A DNA stretch of 64,000 nt from Lucinisca nassula (Eukaryota > Mollusca > Bivalvia > Lucinida > Lucinidae), in the NCBI GenBank assembly GCA_963580285.1, contig OY757011.1:167863406-167927405 (forward strand). The letters run 5' to 3'. A program made the position numbers and the translations under genes. The notes beneath the pieces are model-generated. The model was not told the DNA's origin. It searched no databases and saw only the letters and a program-made list of their open reading frames with translations. How positions within the stretch are numbered: the first letter of the stretch is position 1; every line of letters starts with the position of its first letter. Positions 44,701 to 56,066 of the stretch are shown here, in pieces.

Positions 44701-44869
44701 GTAACGTTTCAATAATTGAAACCTCGGCTCAAGTCTTTTATCAATTCCCTATCATTGATGTCAGCCCAGGTCGGACTCACAATACATTGTAACGGCACCT
44801 CGTACATCCTGACATTGCTGTAATATCCTAGGCGAAGGCCTGTTGACTCGACGAGGTTGTCCCGTTACA
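41778..44869 (+). repeat. 3' LTR
   Basis: 3,092 bp, essentially identical to the 5' LTR, including the CCAAT array, TATA box (44573) and AATAAA (44692-44697). It is followed by ATAT, the target duplication. Confidence 0.95.
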
Positions 44870-45978
44870 ATATTGCACCACCCCAAGAGTCGGCATCACA
44901 GTCAGTGTTCACATTTCTGTTCAAGTTTTTAAGAGCTTATATTTTCCAAACAGTAAGATTGATTTAGTTCATGTTTGCTTTTATCATGCAGAGAGGTCCA
45001 AAGTTAAATTTAGCCATTACTCCATCCATGCCCATAACCTCAAGGTCACAGTCTTAGAAATTGTTGAAGTTTTACAGTGAAGCTTTTTAAGACCTCATAC
45101 GCAGTTTTCCAACCATATACAGAGGAACCTTTTTATAACGACAGTATTTGTTCCCTAACATTTAACTGTAACAGAGAATTTGCCACTGTAATAAGTCTTT
45201 CTCTGGTGGTAATGATCCTTGGGTGGGTGGGCCGCTTCTTAGATTTTTCAAGCCGCAATGTTTTGTTGAAATGTATTATATTATTAAAGACACTGATCAT
45301 GTATTTAGTTTAGACCGCAATCCAAAAAATCAAGGTTTTTTTTTGGTGCGCGCGATCAAGGAGTCCAAATTTCCGTCCATTCCTTAGTTTGTCCATCCGT
45401 CAAACCCTCAACATTTGTGACCACCCAAGCATTTAACCCAAATGGCCAAGTTTACTACATAAATGACATAGGCTGTGGTGAAATTCTTGTTCAATAATTT
45501 CACCACAAAAGACTGCATACAGTGTGGCATGTTAAACAACATTCAGTGCCATGACACATGTAGCTTTACAAAGAGTGCAACATTTCTGACGTCACCGTGC
45601 CACAGAGTCATCAGAAACAACGGGATCACTTGAATAAAAAATTCTCGACACTTTACATTCTGTATGAAAATCTGAAAATAAAGTTTATTTTAGCTTTAAA
45701 AATTATTTTCGACCGTAGTAGCAGCGCGCAATTATTCAAACTATCATTCAAACCAGAAAAGTCCAATAAGAATTGAGCAGAAATTTCTGAAAATTAATTT
45801 AAATAAATACAGCAAAGATAATGACTTGCAGTTTGGTTGTTTTCCCGGGTATTAACGTTTGCAAGTTATTGCAAAAGTAGGTCCGGTGTAAAAACAGTCA
45901 CTAGAAGTATTATAGGTCAGTAGAAGGTGGTATAGGTCACTACCTATTATAACATGCATCTATTCAACATCCTGTATT
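44870..45978. other. Flanking DNA with repeat fragments
   Basis: Holds an inverted Tigger-like fragment (45118-45190: TTTATAACGACAGTATTTGT) and a piece of the 170-bp tandem family (45340-45470). No gene. Confidence 0.5.
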
Positions 45979-46285
45979 GCGAGGGCTGATTGATATGTTG
46001 TGAGCCTCATATTGAAGGATTTGAATTTTGTCGGACATATTGTATTATTTTTCAACATAATCCTCTTCAGTATCTATATACTTTTGCCAGCGGTGTTTAA
46101 GGGCCCAAATGACACTTTCATAGAACTCATTTTCTTGGCTGTTCAGAAAGTCATCCACTGCATACATGTAATTATGATGTCATCATCAGACTGAAAGTGG
46201 GTGCCTGAAATAGCCGTTTTCAGTTTTGGAAATAGATGAAAGTCTGATGGAGCAAGATCCGATGGAGCTGCCAAGGCTGTGTATG
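45979..46285 (-). pseudogene. mariner transposase C-terminal relic
   Basis: Read on the minus strand from 46285, the codons give PSDLAPSDFHLFPKLKTAIS and GTHFQSDDDIITC. After a frameshift they give NSQENEFYESVIWALKHRWQ and TEEDYVEK before a stop. This is the end of a Tc1/mariner transposase, including the third catalytic region (LAPSDFHLFPKL). The left edge, GCGAGGGCTGATTGATATG at 45978, resembles a mariner terminal repeat. Only the last third survives. It lies outside the TIR element that starts at 46612. Confidence 0.75.
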
Positions 46286-46611
46286 TTTCGATGGAAAAGA
46301 AAGATCAACACAAAATTATCCTTAGAATTTATTTTCTGGCGCTTTGACTATTGATAAGGTGTATGCTTGATGATAATTGTGGGATTATAGAGAAAATACC
46401 TAAATTTCTTAGGATCGGAGGATCGGCTTTGGAACTGTTAAAGACCACTTTTTGAACAGTCCGAGTGGTGGTCTATTACATGGGGAAATACAAGTAAAAA
46501 GAAAACAAAGAAAGAAAATTTGAAGCTTTTCAAATATTTGTTTTAAAAGGAGAATAAGTCATAGTATAAGCTGGTCTATTTAATACTCCTTGAAAATGTA
46601 TGTTGATATAT

Positions 46612-46645
46612 ATCGAGGACTTGTAGCAAAAAGGTGCTATCTGCA
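46612..46645. repeat. Left terminal inverted repeat
   Basis: Pairs with 56067-56100, with four mismatches (offsets 8, 9, 13 and 30). Confidence 0.8.
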
Positions 46646-47429
46646 TATTTCAAAGTTTTGAGAAAATAGCATTTGAAGTTTGCAATGGCACTTAAAAATC
46701 AGAATGTAAAGATTGCTTAGATTTTTATGAGTAAAGTAAGTAAATTATATGATCTTTGCTGTGATGAAAAGTTTTATCTGAAATCTTGTTGTATGATGCC
46801 CAAATAAGGAGATAAAAACATAGCACCTTTTTGCTTATACGCATTTGTAGATAAACAAGTATAGAAAAAGGTGCCATGTGTCATATAGCACGTTTTTGCT
46901 TTTAAAACCCTTGGGGTAACATAATGAAAATCTAACAGCTAAAAGGTGCTACAGGTTGTTTTATTGATATATTATGCTAAAAAACTGACACTACTGTGAT
47001 TGCTATTTTGCAGAAGTTAAATGTGTCTTGCAAACACTAAAGTCATGTCTCCTAGAGTGCATATACAGCATTACTTCCTGCCTCCTAAAATGCATATAGT
47101 GTATACTGATATCTTCCGCACATTGTATTACACACTTGTACACAAACTTTCATGTCTCTTTGAAAATTACCAATAAAAGGTATATGGAAAGCATATATCT
47201 GTTTGTAATAAACGACTTTGTGTATGGCCTGGATTGTAATATTATAGATTAAAACACATAATGATATAATCCATCGTCCATAAAAACACATTGGTCATTT
47301 GAAGATGTTCATTTCTAGAGCAAACACCAAGTAAGCAAATAAAAATAGTAATATTAAAGCTGCGCTATATAGTTCAGAAACACTATAGCAAACTATGCGC
47401 TAGTATCTAGTAATTTGCAGCTTGACAGA
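46646..47429. other. Left sub-terminal region of the TIR element
   Basis: Contains ATAGCACCTTTTTGC and its inverse several times (near 46820, 46865, 46885 and 46940). No credible coding frame. Confidence 0.55.
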
Positions 47430-47576
47430 TTAATCCTCATCTACATCAGTGTCACAGTCCTCCTCTTCTACGTCGGGTTCAGATAACTTGTCTGGGACCG
47501 ACTTAGCAGTAGGTAGTTCCTTATAAAACGTGTGATACTTCTCAGGGATAATGTTAGACTTACACAACGATAGCAA

Positions 47577-47740
47577 AGTAGAAGTAAAACAAAGATCAGG
47601 AATTGATACAATTAACTTACTCCACCCATAAAAAACACCAAAGGGAAAGAAATACAAACATTAAGCGACCAGACCACAATGGAAACCTAAACAATGGAAG
47701 GCCATAAGGACAGTTACTTTCCCACAAAATGGCCATATGG
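47577..47740 (-). mobile_element. 3' fragment of RT element inserted in the OTU-transposase gene, 12-bp target duplication
   Basis: 164 bp matching the 3' ends at 49804-50160 and 61600-61965. CAACGATAGCAA flanks it at 47565-47576 and 47741-47752. Removing it and one repeat rejoins the codons for KKSDLLSL with CKSNIIPEK in frame. Confidence 0.85.
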
Positions 47741-49803
47741 CAACGATAGCAAGTCAGACTTTTTTGCCTGTGAAATTCGTAGTTTTTTGGTATACAGGTT
47801 CTTAAGTCGCAAAGTCTTGCCTGGTCTTCCTCGTGTTGATGTATTTCTGACTTTGATCTCCATAAAGTTGATCATTTCATATGTGTAGTTGATAAAGATA
47901 CTGCCTGGGTTTGATTTTGAGAATTGTATTCATTTTACTTTCATCCAATTTACTTTACTGCCGTTCTCTGCATTTTTCATATTTTTACATGTTTCCTTTT
48001 TCAAATCCTTTAGGTCATAAAAGTCACTGTATTTCAAAGGTATTACAATGTAAGGATCTCTTCCTTGCCATTGACACAATTGTGTCCCACTGATCAGGTA
48101 CATAACTTTTCGTATTTTTTCTTCGCGTACTCCACTGCAGAATGAATAGAATCACTTTCCATTTCAGAATGTCCCCTTTCGAAAAACTTGTGATTATTTT
48201 TCTCCACTGACTGGCTTTCAGTTACAGCATGTAATAAGGCGGAAGCTACAAACTGATTTCGATTTTGACCTGAACATGTGTCTGAATAAAATGTTATTTC
48301 CTTCACTTGATGGGACTTTGTTGTTGCAGAGTTAATATACAACAATAAGCATGTTCCAATTTCACTTGAACCTCGACGTCCTTCAGTCTCATCCCACATA
48401 TAACAGGTCCAAGAATGATCACCAATATTATATACCGACAAATTGTATGTTAATAAGCACCGCTTATAATACACATCTCCAATTTTGGAACACGGAGTAG
48501 GTAGCACTGCTTGTTAGTCAAAGGTACACCCTACCACTGCTTTTTCCTTCACATCTCTTTCTTTGTCTAATCGCTTGGCTTCTCTTGATTGTTCTTTCAT
48601 ATCCCAGTGGTCTTGGAATTTTATTTCAAGTTCGTCTGAAACCTCAGCACTCTCTTTAGCTTCATTATATATCACACATTGAGCACATTGGTCTTTTGTT
48701 GGTTTGTGGAAAGAGAGATTAAATTCATTACAAAATATTTTCCGATATATGTATTTTGATTTGCACTCTATTTGAACCTGTTGACATCTTTCCTGATATA
48801 GACCATACATTTTATTTACTGACAGCTTTTCATCTAGGTATTTTCTTTGTGAGTCTTTTCTGGTGTAATGTGAGGTAACTATAGGGAATGACTTGATGTG
48901 TTCACGTATAAAGTTTTTATTAGACAGCGGCGTTTTATTGGCTGATGGTTTTTTCCCCGTCGATCTTTCCCAACGAATGCACCATGCTTCTTCTGCTTCA
49001 AAGCAAAGTCAACAGTCTTTTTCCCGATATCTAAAATCTTAGGAAAAACTGTTTACAAACTCTTACTTTTGTTTGGCCGCATGGTAAGAAAAAGCTTCTA
49101 CTATTTTCTTTTCTTTTAGATGAACACCTTTTGCTTGGTGTCTGTTCGACATTTTGACAAATGAAATTACGCTGTTTTTCATAGCAACCTAATGCCCAAT
49201 ACGTTTCAAAAATTTCACTGCCTGCTTCTTCTGATAGTTTTTGAGAGCACTTAAATCGACATTTATCATGATTCAGATACTGCATGAATTTATTCTTTGC
49301 CTGTTTTCCTGTCCTTCCTGTGTATTCCAATCCATGATTCCTACAGTATTTTCGTTTGTTTCGCAACCAATTGTCTGGGTTTTTCTGTTTCTTTCTGCTC
49401 AGCTGTTTCTTAACAGGACTGTTATAATCAGCACGTTTCCTAGGCGTGACAGCTGGTGTACGAATTTCTGAATTAAGACATTGTGGTTCTCCTGATTCTT
49501 TATCTATGTCACATCTTTCATGGGAAATGTTGTTTGGCGTGTCTGGGGTCAGTTGTACAGGTTCTGTCTGTTTGTCATCCAGTAGATTAGATTTTGGTTC
49601 AGTGTCATTATCAAATAAAACTATTCCATCATAATGTTCATTACCAGATACTGACAACAGAGCAAGTTTAATTGTCTCCTGAGACTGAGCCTGAAACAAG
49701 TCTGGTTTAATTTCATACACTGGGTTTTCTATTCTGCTAGAATAAACACGAACACCTTGCTTGAAAATGTTAGCAATTGCAAGAGGCGTGCAGTCAGCTA
49801 AGT

Positions 49804-50160
49804 AGAAGTAAAACAAAGATCAGGAATTGATACAATTAATTTACTCCACCCATAAAAGACAGCAAAGGGAAAGATATACAAACATTAAGCGACCAGACCA
49901 TAATGGAAACCTAAACAAAGGAAGGCCATAAGGACAGTTACTTTCCCACAAAATGGCCATCCAAAATTAAAAGACACAAGTGATACACACAGTAAGTAAC
50001 AAACAACAACATAAATAAATCGCCACAGAAGAGCCGCCTTGGAACGGTCAGTGGAAGATTTCCACTGGGGGGCTTAAATCGATTTTACGTGGCCACAATC
50101 CTCGCCCTTACTTCCGTCGCGATTTAGACAAATAATTTGTTCAGTCCGCATGAAGGCCTC
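49804..50160 (-). mobile_element. 3' fragment of RT element inserted in the OTU domain, 6-bp target duplication
   Basis: 357 bp, 5'-truncated, of the same family as 47577 and 61600. CTAAGT occurs at 49798-49803 and 50161-50166. Excision rejoins HWNSDL with ADCTPLAIAN in frame. It carries GCCGCCTTGGAACGG and TTTAAGCCCCCCAGT-type sequence (inverted) typical of the family. Confidence 0.85.
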
Positions 50161-50363
50161 CTAAGTCTGAATTCCAATGTCCATTTTGCCTCAAATTATT
50201 TAGATGCTCATTGTAAGTCCCTTCTTTCTCAAGCTGCTCAGTCCCAGCAGGGAATGCCAAAAATCCCATATAATGCTCCTTGTATCCATTCAAGTGATTT
50301 GCAAGCAAAATTCTCAATGAACTTGTATCGAGAACAGGGGAATTTGTCCGGGCTCTTATCTGT

Positions 50364-53300
50364 AACAAGAGGGCCATGATGGCCCTGGATCGCTCACCTG
50401 ATCCATAGAGTAAAAAGTGGGCCCTGGGGAGGGCCATTATTGACCCCAGAGTTATAATGTGCATAATGTTGAGGGAGGTCTAAAAAGGTGAAGCTTCATA
50501 CAAATTATCAACAAAGGCTATAATTTGAACAATCTTGGCAGAGGTCCACTTGATGAAGCTACACACCAAATATCAAAGACCTTGGCCTTGCTGTTTCAGA
50601 GAAGAATCTTTTTAAAGATTTTCCCTATATAAGCCTATGTAAAACCAAAGGGCCCTGGGGCGGGGGCATTTTTGGCCCCATTAATACATAAGCCTATGTA
50701 AAACCAAATGGCCCCAGGGCGGGGGCTTTTTGGCCTCAGGGCTATGATTTAAACAATCTTGATAGAAGTCAGCTAGATGAAGCTTCATACCAAATATCGA
50801 AGACCTGGGCCTTGCTGTTTCAGAGAAGAAGATTTTCAAAGATTAATATCTCAATGCAAGTCTATGTAAAACCAAAGGGCCCCAGGGTGGGGGCATTTGT
50901 GGCCCTAGGGCTATAATTTGAACAATCTTGGTATAGGTCAACTAGATGAAGCTTCATACCAAATATCAAAGACATGGGCCTTGCAGTTTCAGAGAAGAAG
51001 ATTTTTAAAGAGTTTCGCTATATAAGTCTATGTTAAACCAAAGGGTCTCGGGGCGGAGGCATTTTTGGCCCCATGCCTATAATTTGAACAATCTTGATAA
51101 AGGTCCACTAGATGAAATTTCATACCAAATATAAAAGACCTAGGCCATGTGGTTTCATAGAAGAAGATTTTTTAAGATTTTCCCTATATAAGTCTATGTA
51201 AAAACAAAGGGCCATGAGGCGGGGGCATTTTTGGTCTCAGGGCTATAGTTTGAACAATCTTGGTAGAGGTCCACTAGCTGAAGCTTCATATCAAATATCA
51301 AAGACCTAGGCCTTGTGGTTTCATAGAAGAAGATTTTTAAAAATTTTCCCTTTATAAGTCTATGTAAAAACCAAAGGGCCCCGGAGTGGGGACATTTTTG
51401 GCCCCAGAGCTATAATTTGAACAATCTTGGTAGAGGTTTACAAGATGAAGCTTCATACCAAATATCAAAGTCCTGGGCCTTGCAGTTTCAGAGAAGAAGA
51501 TTTTTAAAGATTTAAGCCTATGTAAAACCAAAGGGCCCCAGGGCGGGGGCATTTTGGGCCCCAGGGCGGGGGCATTTTGGGCCCCAGCACTATAATTTGA
51601 ACAATCTTGGTAGGGGTCCAATAGATGAAGCTTCATACCTAATAGCAAAGACCTGGGCCTTGCAGTTTCAGAGAAGTAGATTTTTAAAGATTTTCCCTAT
51701 ATAAGCCCATGTAAAACCAAAGGGCCCCGGGGCGGGGGCATTTTTGCCCCCAGCACTATAATTTGAACAATCTTGGTAGGGGTCCACTAGATGAAGCTTC
51801 ATACCAAATATCAAAGACCTGGGCCTTGCGGTTTCAGAGAAGAAGATTTTTAAAGATTTTCCCTGTAAAACCCATGTAAAACCAAAGGGCCCCGGGGCGG
51901 GGGCATTTTTGGCCCAGGCACTATAATTTGAACAATCTTGGTAGGGGTCCACCAGATGAAGCTTCATTACAAATATCAAAGACCTGGGTCTTGCGGTTTC
52001 AGAGTGTGTGTGAATTCGGGTTTAACGTGGCTTTCAACAATTTTTCAGTCATATCACGACGGTGTCTGGTTGCGACAGGGAGCTCAATGCTCACGTTTAT
52101 AGTGCTGCCTCACTGAAGTATCATGTCCCAGACACATTACATGATCCCACACCCAGTCACATTATCCTGACACTGGATCGACCAGTCCTAGCCCTACCCC
52201 GTAAATCTGAGTGCCAAGCGAGGAGCAGCTAGTACCATTTTTAACGACTTTGGTATGTCGCGGCCCGGGATCGAACCCGAGACCTCCCGTTCCCCGGAGC
52301 GGACACTCTACCAACTGAGCTATCGGGGCCGGTGTTTGCGGTTTCAGAGAAGAAGATTTTTTAAGTTTTCGGTGAAAAAAATCTATTTTGGGCTCCTGTG
52401 ACCTATATATGCAACGGATCGGAACCATTTGAACATCTTTGAAAGGGGACCACCTAAGGATCATTCCTGTGAAGTTGGGCAAAATCCGATCAGTGGTTTA
52501 GGAGGAGATGTCGTTTGAAGAAATTGTTTACAAAACGTGATCCTAATATAAAACACAAGAGGACCCAGAGGGCCCTGAATCGCTCACCTGAGAATCAGTG
52601 TCTCTAGTACATTCTTGGCTCAAGGGATATACTAGGTGAAGCTTCATACCAAATATCAAAGACCTGAGTCTTGTGGTTTCAGAGAAGAAGATTTTTAAAG
52701 ATTTTCCCTGTATAAGCCTGTGTAAAACCAAAGGCCCCCAAGGTGGGGGCATTTTTGGCTCCGGGGCTATAATTTGAACAATCTTGGTAGAGGTCCACTA
52801 GGTGAAGCTTCACACCAAATATCAAAGACCTGGGCCTTGCGGTTTCAGAGAAGAAGATTTTTAAAGATTTTCCCTGTATAAGCCTATGTCAAACCAAAGA
52901 CCCCCCACCCCCCCCCCCCCCACCCCCGGCGGGGGCATTTTTGGGCCTGGGGCTTGTGGTTTCAGAGAAGAAGATTTTTAAAGATTTTCCCTATACAAGT
53001 CTATGTAAACCCAAAGGCCCCCGGGGCGGGGGCATTTCTGGCCCAAGGGCCATAATTTGAACAATCTTGGTAGAGGTCCACCAGATGAAGCTTCATACCA
53101 AATATTGAAGACCTGGGCCTTTCGGTTTCAGAGAAGAATATTTTAAAGATGTTCCCTATATAAGCCTATGTAAAACCAAAGCCCCCTTTGGGCAGGGGCA
53201 TTTTTAGCCCCAGGGCTATAATTTGAACAATCTAAGTAGAGGTCCACTAGATGAAGCTTCACACTAAATATCAAAGATCTGAGCCTTGCAGTTTCAGAGA

Positions 53301-53900
53301 AGAAGATTTTTAAAGATTTTCCCTGTAAACCCTATGTAAAACCAAAGGCCCCCGGGGCGGGGGCAGTTTTGGCCCTAGGACTATAATTTGAACAATCTTG
53401 GTAGAGGTCCACTAGGTGAAGCTTCACACCAAATATCAAAGACCTGGGCCTTGTGGTTTCAGAGAAGAAGATTTTTTAAAGATTTTCCCTATATAAGCCT
53501 ATGTAAACCCAAAGGCCCCCGGGGCGGGGGCATTTCTGGCCCAAGGGCCATAATTTGAACAATCTTGGTAGAGGTCCACTAGATGAAGCTTCATACCAAA
53601 TATCGAAGACCTGGGCCTTTCGGTTTCAGAGAAGAAGATTTTTTAAAGTTTTCATTTTAAAAATCTATTTTTAGCTCCTGTGACCTAGATGTGCAATGGA
53701 ACGGAACCATTTGAACAACTTTGAAAGGGGACTACCTAAGGATCATTCCTGTGAAATTTGGTTAAAATCCGATCAGTGGTTTAGGAGGAGATGTCATTTG
53801 TACAAAAAGTTTACGCACGCACTGACGCACACACGCACGACGGACGCCGGACAAAAAGTGATCCCAAAAGCTCACCTCGTCACTACGTGACAGGTGAGCT
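50364..53900. mobile_element. Tandem-repeat element (Helentron/HINE-like) inserted in the OTU codons
   Basis: 3,537 bp starting AACAAGAGGGCCATGATGGC and ending GTCACTACGTGACAGGTGAG. The core is about 18-20 diverged copies of a ~165-bp unit (AATTTGAACAATCTTGGTAG, GATGAAGCTTCATACCAAAT, GGTTTCAGAGAAGAAGATTT). Ends with a GGGCC hairpin plus CTCTTGTT, no conventional target duplication but a TT at both junctions, and a tandem-repeat core, fit Helentron-associated elements. Excision joins host codons GCT GTT TTA TT|A CAG ATA in frame (A-V-L-L-Q-I), which fixes the boundaries to within a base or two. A SINE (52005-52335) sits inside it. Confidence 0.82.
52005..52335 (-). mobile_element. tRNA-derived SINE with 14-bp target duplication
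   Basis: TTGCGGTTTCAGAG flanks it at 51991-52004 and 52336-52349. Read on the minus strand, the head at 52330-52240 is strongly tRNA-like, with box A TAGCTCAGTTGGT (52323-52311) and box B GGTTCGATCCC (52277-52267). The body carries a conserved core (CAGTCATATCACGACGGTG on the + strand) reminiscent of the deeply conserved SINE core found in molluscs (Nin-DC type, by recollection), and the tail is GTTAAACCCGAATTC. It is a SINE, not a working tRNA gene. Confidence 0.88.
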
Positions 53901-54675
53901 AATAAAACAGCATTTCGGAAACAGTTCCCATCAGGATATATGTTTTTTCGTTTCAAACCATTACTTGTCAAAAGATTGTCTAGACGTGACGTATGGTAAC
54001 GGAATAGGTTCTTGCGTATTAATTCCATTTGATAGCTTTTTTTCGTTGTTGCAGCAAGTTTTGTCCGCTCTTGCGAATGTGATGTTGAAGTTGTTTTCGT
54101 GTTCTTAGGTACTTTCCATGATCCCGACTGATGACTTTTTTTCTTGCAAGTTTTATCCCGCAACAAAGATATTCGTCTTCTCTTTGGTCCCCTCTCTCTG
54201 ATGTTTCTTTAAATTCCTTTTCAACCTTTTTCTCTGGATATTTTCTTTTTTTAGCAGTTTAGTTTCAGCTTACGTTTAGTTTTCCCTTCATCTGAATCGA
54301 ACTCTGAATCAGATGCACTATTACTACTTGGTATGTAATTTGTATCAGTTTCCGAGTCCCAAATGTTATTGTCTGACCTATATGTTTTTGACGTTTTAGT
54401 TCGTAGGTAAGGCTGGATTTCTCTGGTGTCATTTTGGTACCTCTTCAACAACTTCTCGTTCTTTGTTATTCTAAGAAGAGATATGTCATCTGAATCATCC
54501 GAATCAACTTGTTTGTTAACTGTAGTTGGTGTTGAGGATTTGTTAGTCTCCAATGTAGGAAATACGTCCTTTTCCCATTCATCAAGTTCATTCAACTCCG
54601 ACTCAGACCAGTCTGATAACTGTGCCTCTGTACCCTGAGAAATAAAAGTAACATATATTGAGCTGTTTCAAACTC

Positions 54676-54957
54676 GTCACGAAAACACGCCTATATAATT
54701 TTGACCCCCCTGAACCCCACGGTTATATAGTAAAACCGGGGTTTAAAGGGGTAAACCTTCTTTTCCTGATTTCTGTTCTTAAATATAGATTGTTGGTACT
54801 CGTTAGAACCGCCTCGATGAGGCGGTTCTAACATGTACCCACAATCAATATATTGAGCAGAAATAAGAAAATTATCACAATTTTCCAGCTTAAACTATTC
54901 ATTTTTTTTGGCAGTAAAATTTACAATGTATTAGTATAGGCGTGTTTTCGTAACGTG
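54676..54957. mobile_element. Double-hairpin MITE, copy with TIRs
   Basis: Terminal repeats CACGAAAACACGCCTATA (54678) and TATAGGCGTGTTTTCG (54935) enclose the GAACCCCACGG/CCGGGGTTTAAAGG hairpin and the GTTAGAACCGCCTCGATGAG palindrome. It lies in the intron after the six-codon first exon of the OTU-transposase gene. Confidence 0.75.
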
Positions 54958-55197
54958 AAACAACCAAAGATTCACGCAAACATATTCATTCAAGGACAGT
55001 CTTGCCAGAGCTTTTTCAGTTCGCTTTCCAAAACACAAGAACTGCACAGAAATATTTTTATTTCATCTTACTCTAAACACTTAATGTTCAATAAGGTTGA
55101 TTGACAATTAATTAGCAGTTTCATAAGTAATATCTGAACAATATTATGCCATATCGTTAAACAATAAATTTCTAAAGTGCTTTTTAGATGCTACATA

Positions 55198-55425
55198 TTA
55201 ACCCATATATGACAATGGAATCTCCCACCTTAATTAGTTTGGAGTGGCCCATTTCCAATCATAGGGGTGCAAGGTATGTTTTGTTTGTGGTAAAGTTTAC
55301 AAAAATGCATGCACCATAAGCAAACGGTGTAGATCAATATCAGACGCCACATTCTGTGGAATTTGATCTGGGTCTGCACTGTTTGCGAATGTCCAAAAAT
55401 GGTTTGCTAGGCATATATGGGTTAA
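55198..55425. mobile_element. TTAA-ended MITE
   Basis: TTAACCCATATATGACA is mirrored by GGCATATATGGGTTAA. The central hairpin, GCAAACGGTGTAGATC / TCTGCACTGTTTGC, is at 55320-55386. It is also in the intron of the OTU-transposase gene. Confidence 0.8.
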
Positions 55426-55598
55426 CTTACTTCTTTTTTGTTCAATGAAAGAAATATACAGTTGTTGATTTCATTCTACATGGAGATTCATATCAAAATC
55501 AGGAGACACTTCTTCATTTTAAAACAGTAATGCAAACACTAATTAAGTTTAACCATTATTATTTAGAAATATTAACATACCTCTTTGTTTCCCTCCAT

Positions 55599-56066
55599 TT
55601 CCAACTGCAGACTTGATAAAAATGTGTAGTTGTTTTGTTTTCTAACTCTAAAGTTCACAGCAGCTAACAAGATAATTAGTTTACCAGATACACTGTGTAG
55701 TGCTTTCGCATTAAATTACATCTAGCAGCCACAAACACCTGTTTTTAGAGCTTTTTTTCAGTTTGAAATACCAATGTTAAAAGGGGCTATGTGCCACATA
55801 GCCCCTTTTAACATTGATATTACTTTCTCCATGGTCTTTTGTGTTAAAAGTACAAAGGAGCTATCTGTCAAATAGAACCTTTTTGCTTTACTACACCTAC
55901 AGATAGAACCTTTTTGCACCCTAAATTATAGGGTAAACAGATAGCCCCTTTGTGTTCTGGTAAGATTTTCTATGTTAACACTGGAATCAAAGGGAAATAA
56001 TCATACAGCTGATAGATCTTTAGGAGCCGTATCCAAAAATGTAATAAAAATTAAATATGACAAAAT
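55599..56066. promoter_or_regulatory. Right sub-terminal region and presumed promoter of the TIR element
   Basis: Holds the palindrome AAAGGGGCTATG/CATAGCCCCTTT at 55780-55811 and several ATAGAACCTTTTTGC motifs (near 55880 and 55910). It lies between the start codon and the right TIR, so it should contain the gene's promoter. Confidence 0.45.

Larger units (their letters stand above)
24996..44869 (+). mobile_element. Giant Ty3/Gypsy LTR retrotransposon, full length (19,874 bp)
   Basis: Two 3,092-bp LTRs start TGTTGCGG and end CGTTACA, in the canonical TG...CA form. A 4-bp target duplication, ATAT, flanks them (24992-24995 and 44870-44873). In order the element holds LTR, tRNA-Leu primer site, gag, pol (protease, RT, RNase H, integrase), an accessory gene with zinc fingers and a KCTD-type BTB domain, about 3.4 kb non-coding DNA, a purine tract and the 3' LTR. 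RT-before-integrase order and a GPY/F motif identify Ty3/Gypsy (Metaviridae). I noticed one LTR-LTR substitution on reading, so insertion is recent. At about 20 kb it is far larger than usual Ty3 elements (about 5-8 kb). Confidence 0.95.
47430..55598 (-). pseudogene. OTU-domain plus DDE/RNase-H-like transposase gene, insertion- and frameshift-broken
   Basis: A six-codon first exon (55598-55581, ATG, donor GAG/GTATGT) joins in phase at an acceptor (exon from 54634). The remaining coding sequence runs to the stop at 47430 once three insertions are discounted, about 1,050 codons. N to C: an acidic region (DWSESELNELDEWEKD); an OTU cysteine-protease fold with PDGNCF (Cys codon 53923), LADCTPLAIANIF, VRVYSS and GNEHYD (His codon 49636); a basic linker; then a conserved unit with IREHIKSFPIVTSHYTRKD, KCAQ-type cysteines (DQCAQC), TFD-stop-QAVLPTP, FYSDTCSGQNRNQFVAS, FFERGHSEMESDSIHSAVE, VNWMKVK and IIPEKYHTFYKELPT. 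That unit is widespread in mollusc and insect unknowns (DUF7869-like, by recollection) and looks RNase-H/DDE-type. Defects: a stop at 48514-48516, single-base shifts near 54257, 54037-54043, 49031-49038 and 48949-48954, and three insertions. Confidence 0.78.

Noticed and set aside
49797..49801. Splice acceptor (TACTTAG/CT) before the second half of the OTU domain
   Set aside because: The TAG is part of the 6-bp target duplication of a retroelement insertion; removing the insertion restores the frame without an intron.
52240..52330. tRNA gene
   Set aside because: Has good box A and B sequences but is the head of a SINE with a 14-bp target duplication and a SINE body attached.
54251..54280. 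Donor site AAAC/GTAAGC after the acidic region of the OTU-transposase gene
   Set aside because: No usable acceptor follows at a realistic distance, and a continuous frame resumes immediately after a one-base shift, so a frameshift is the simpler reading.
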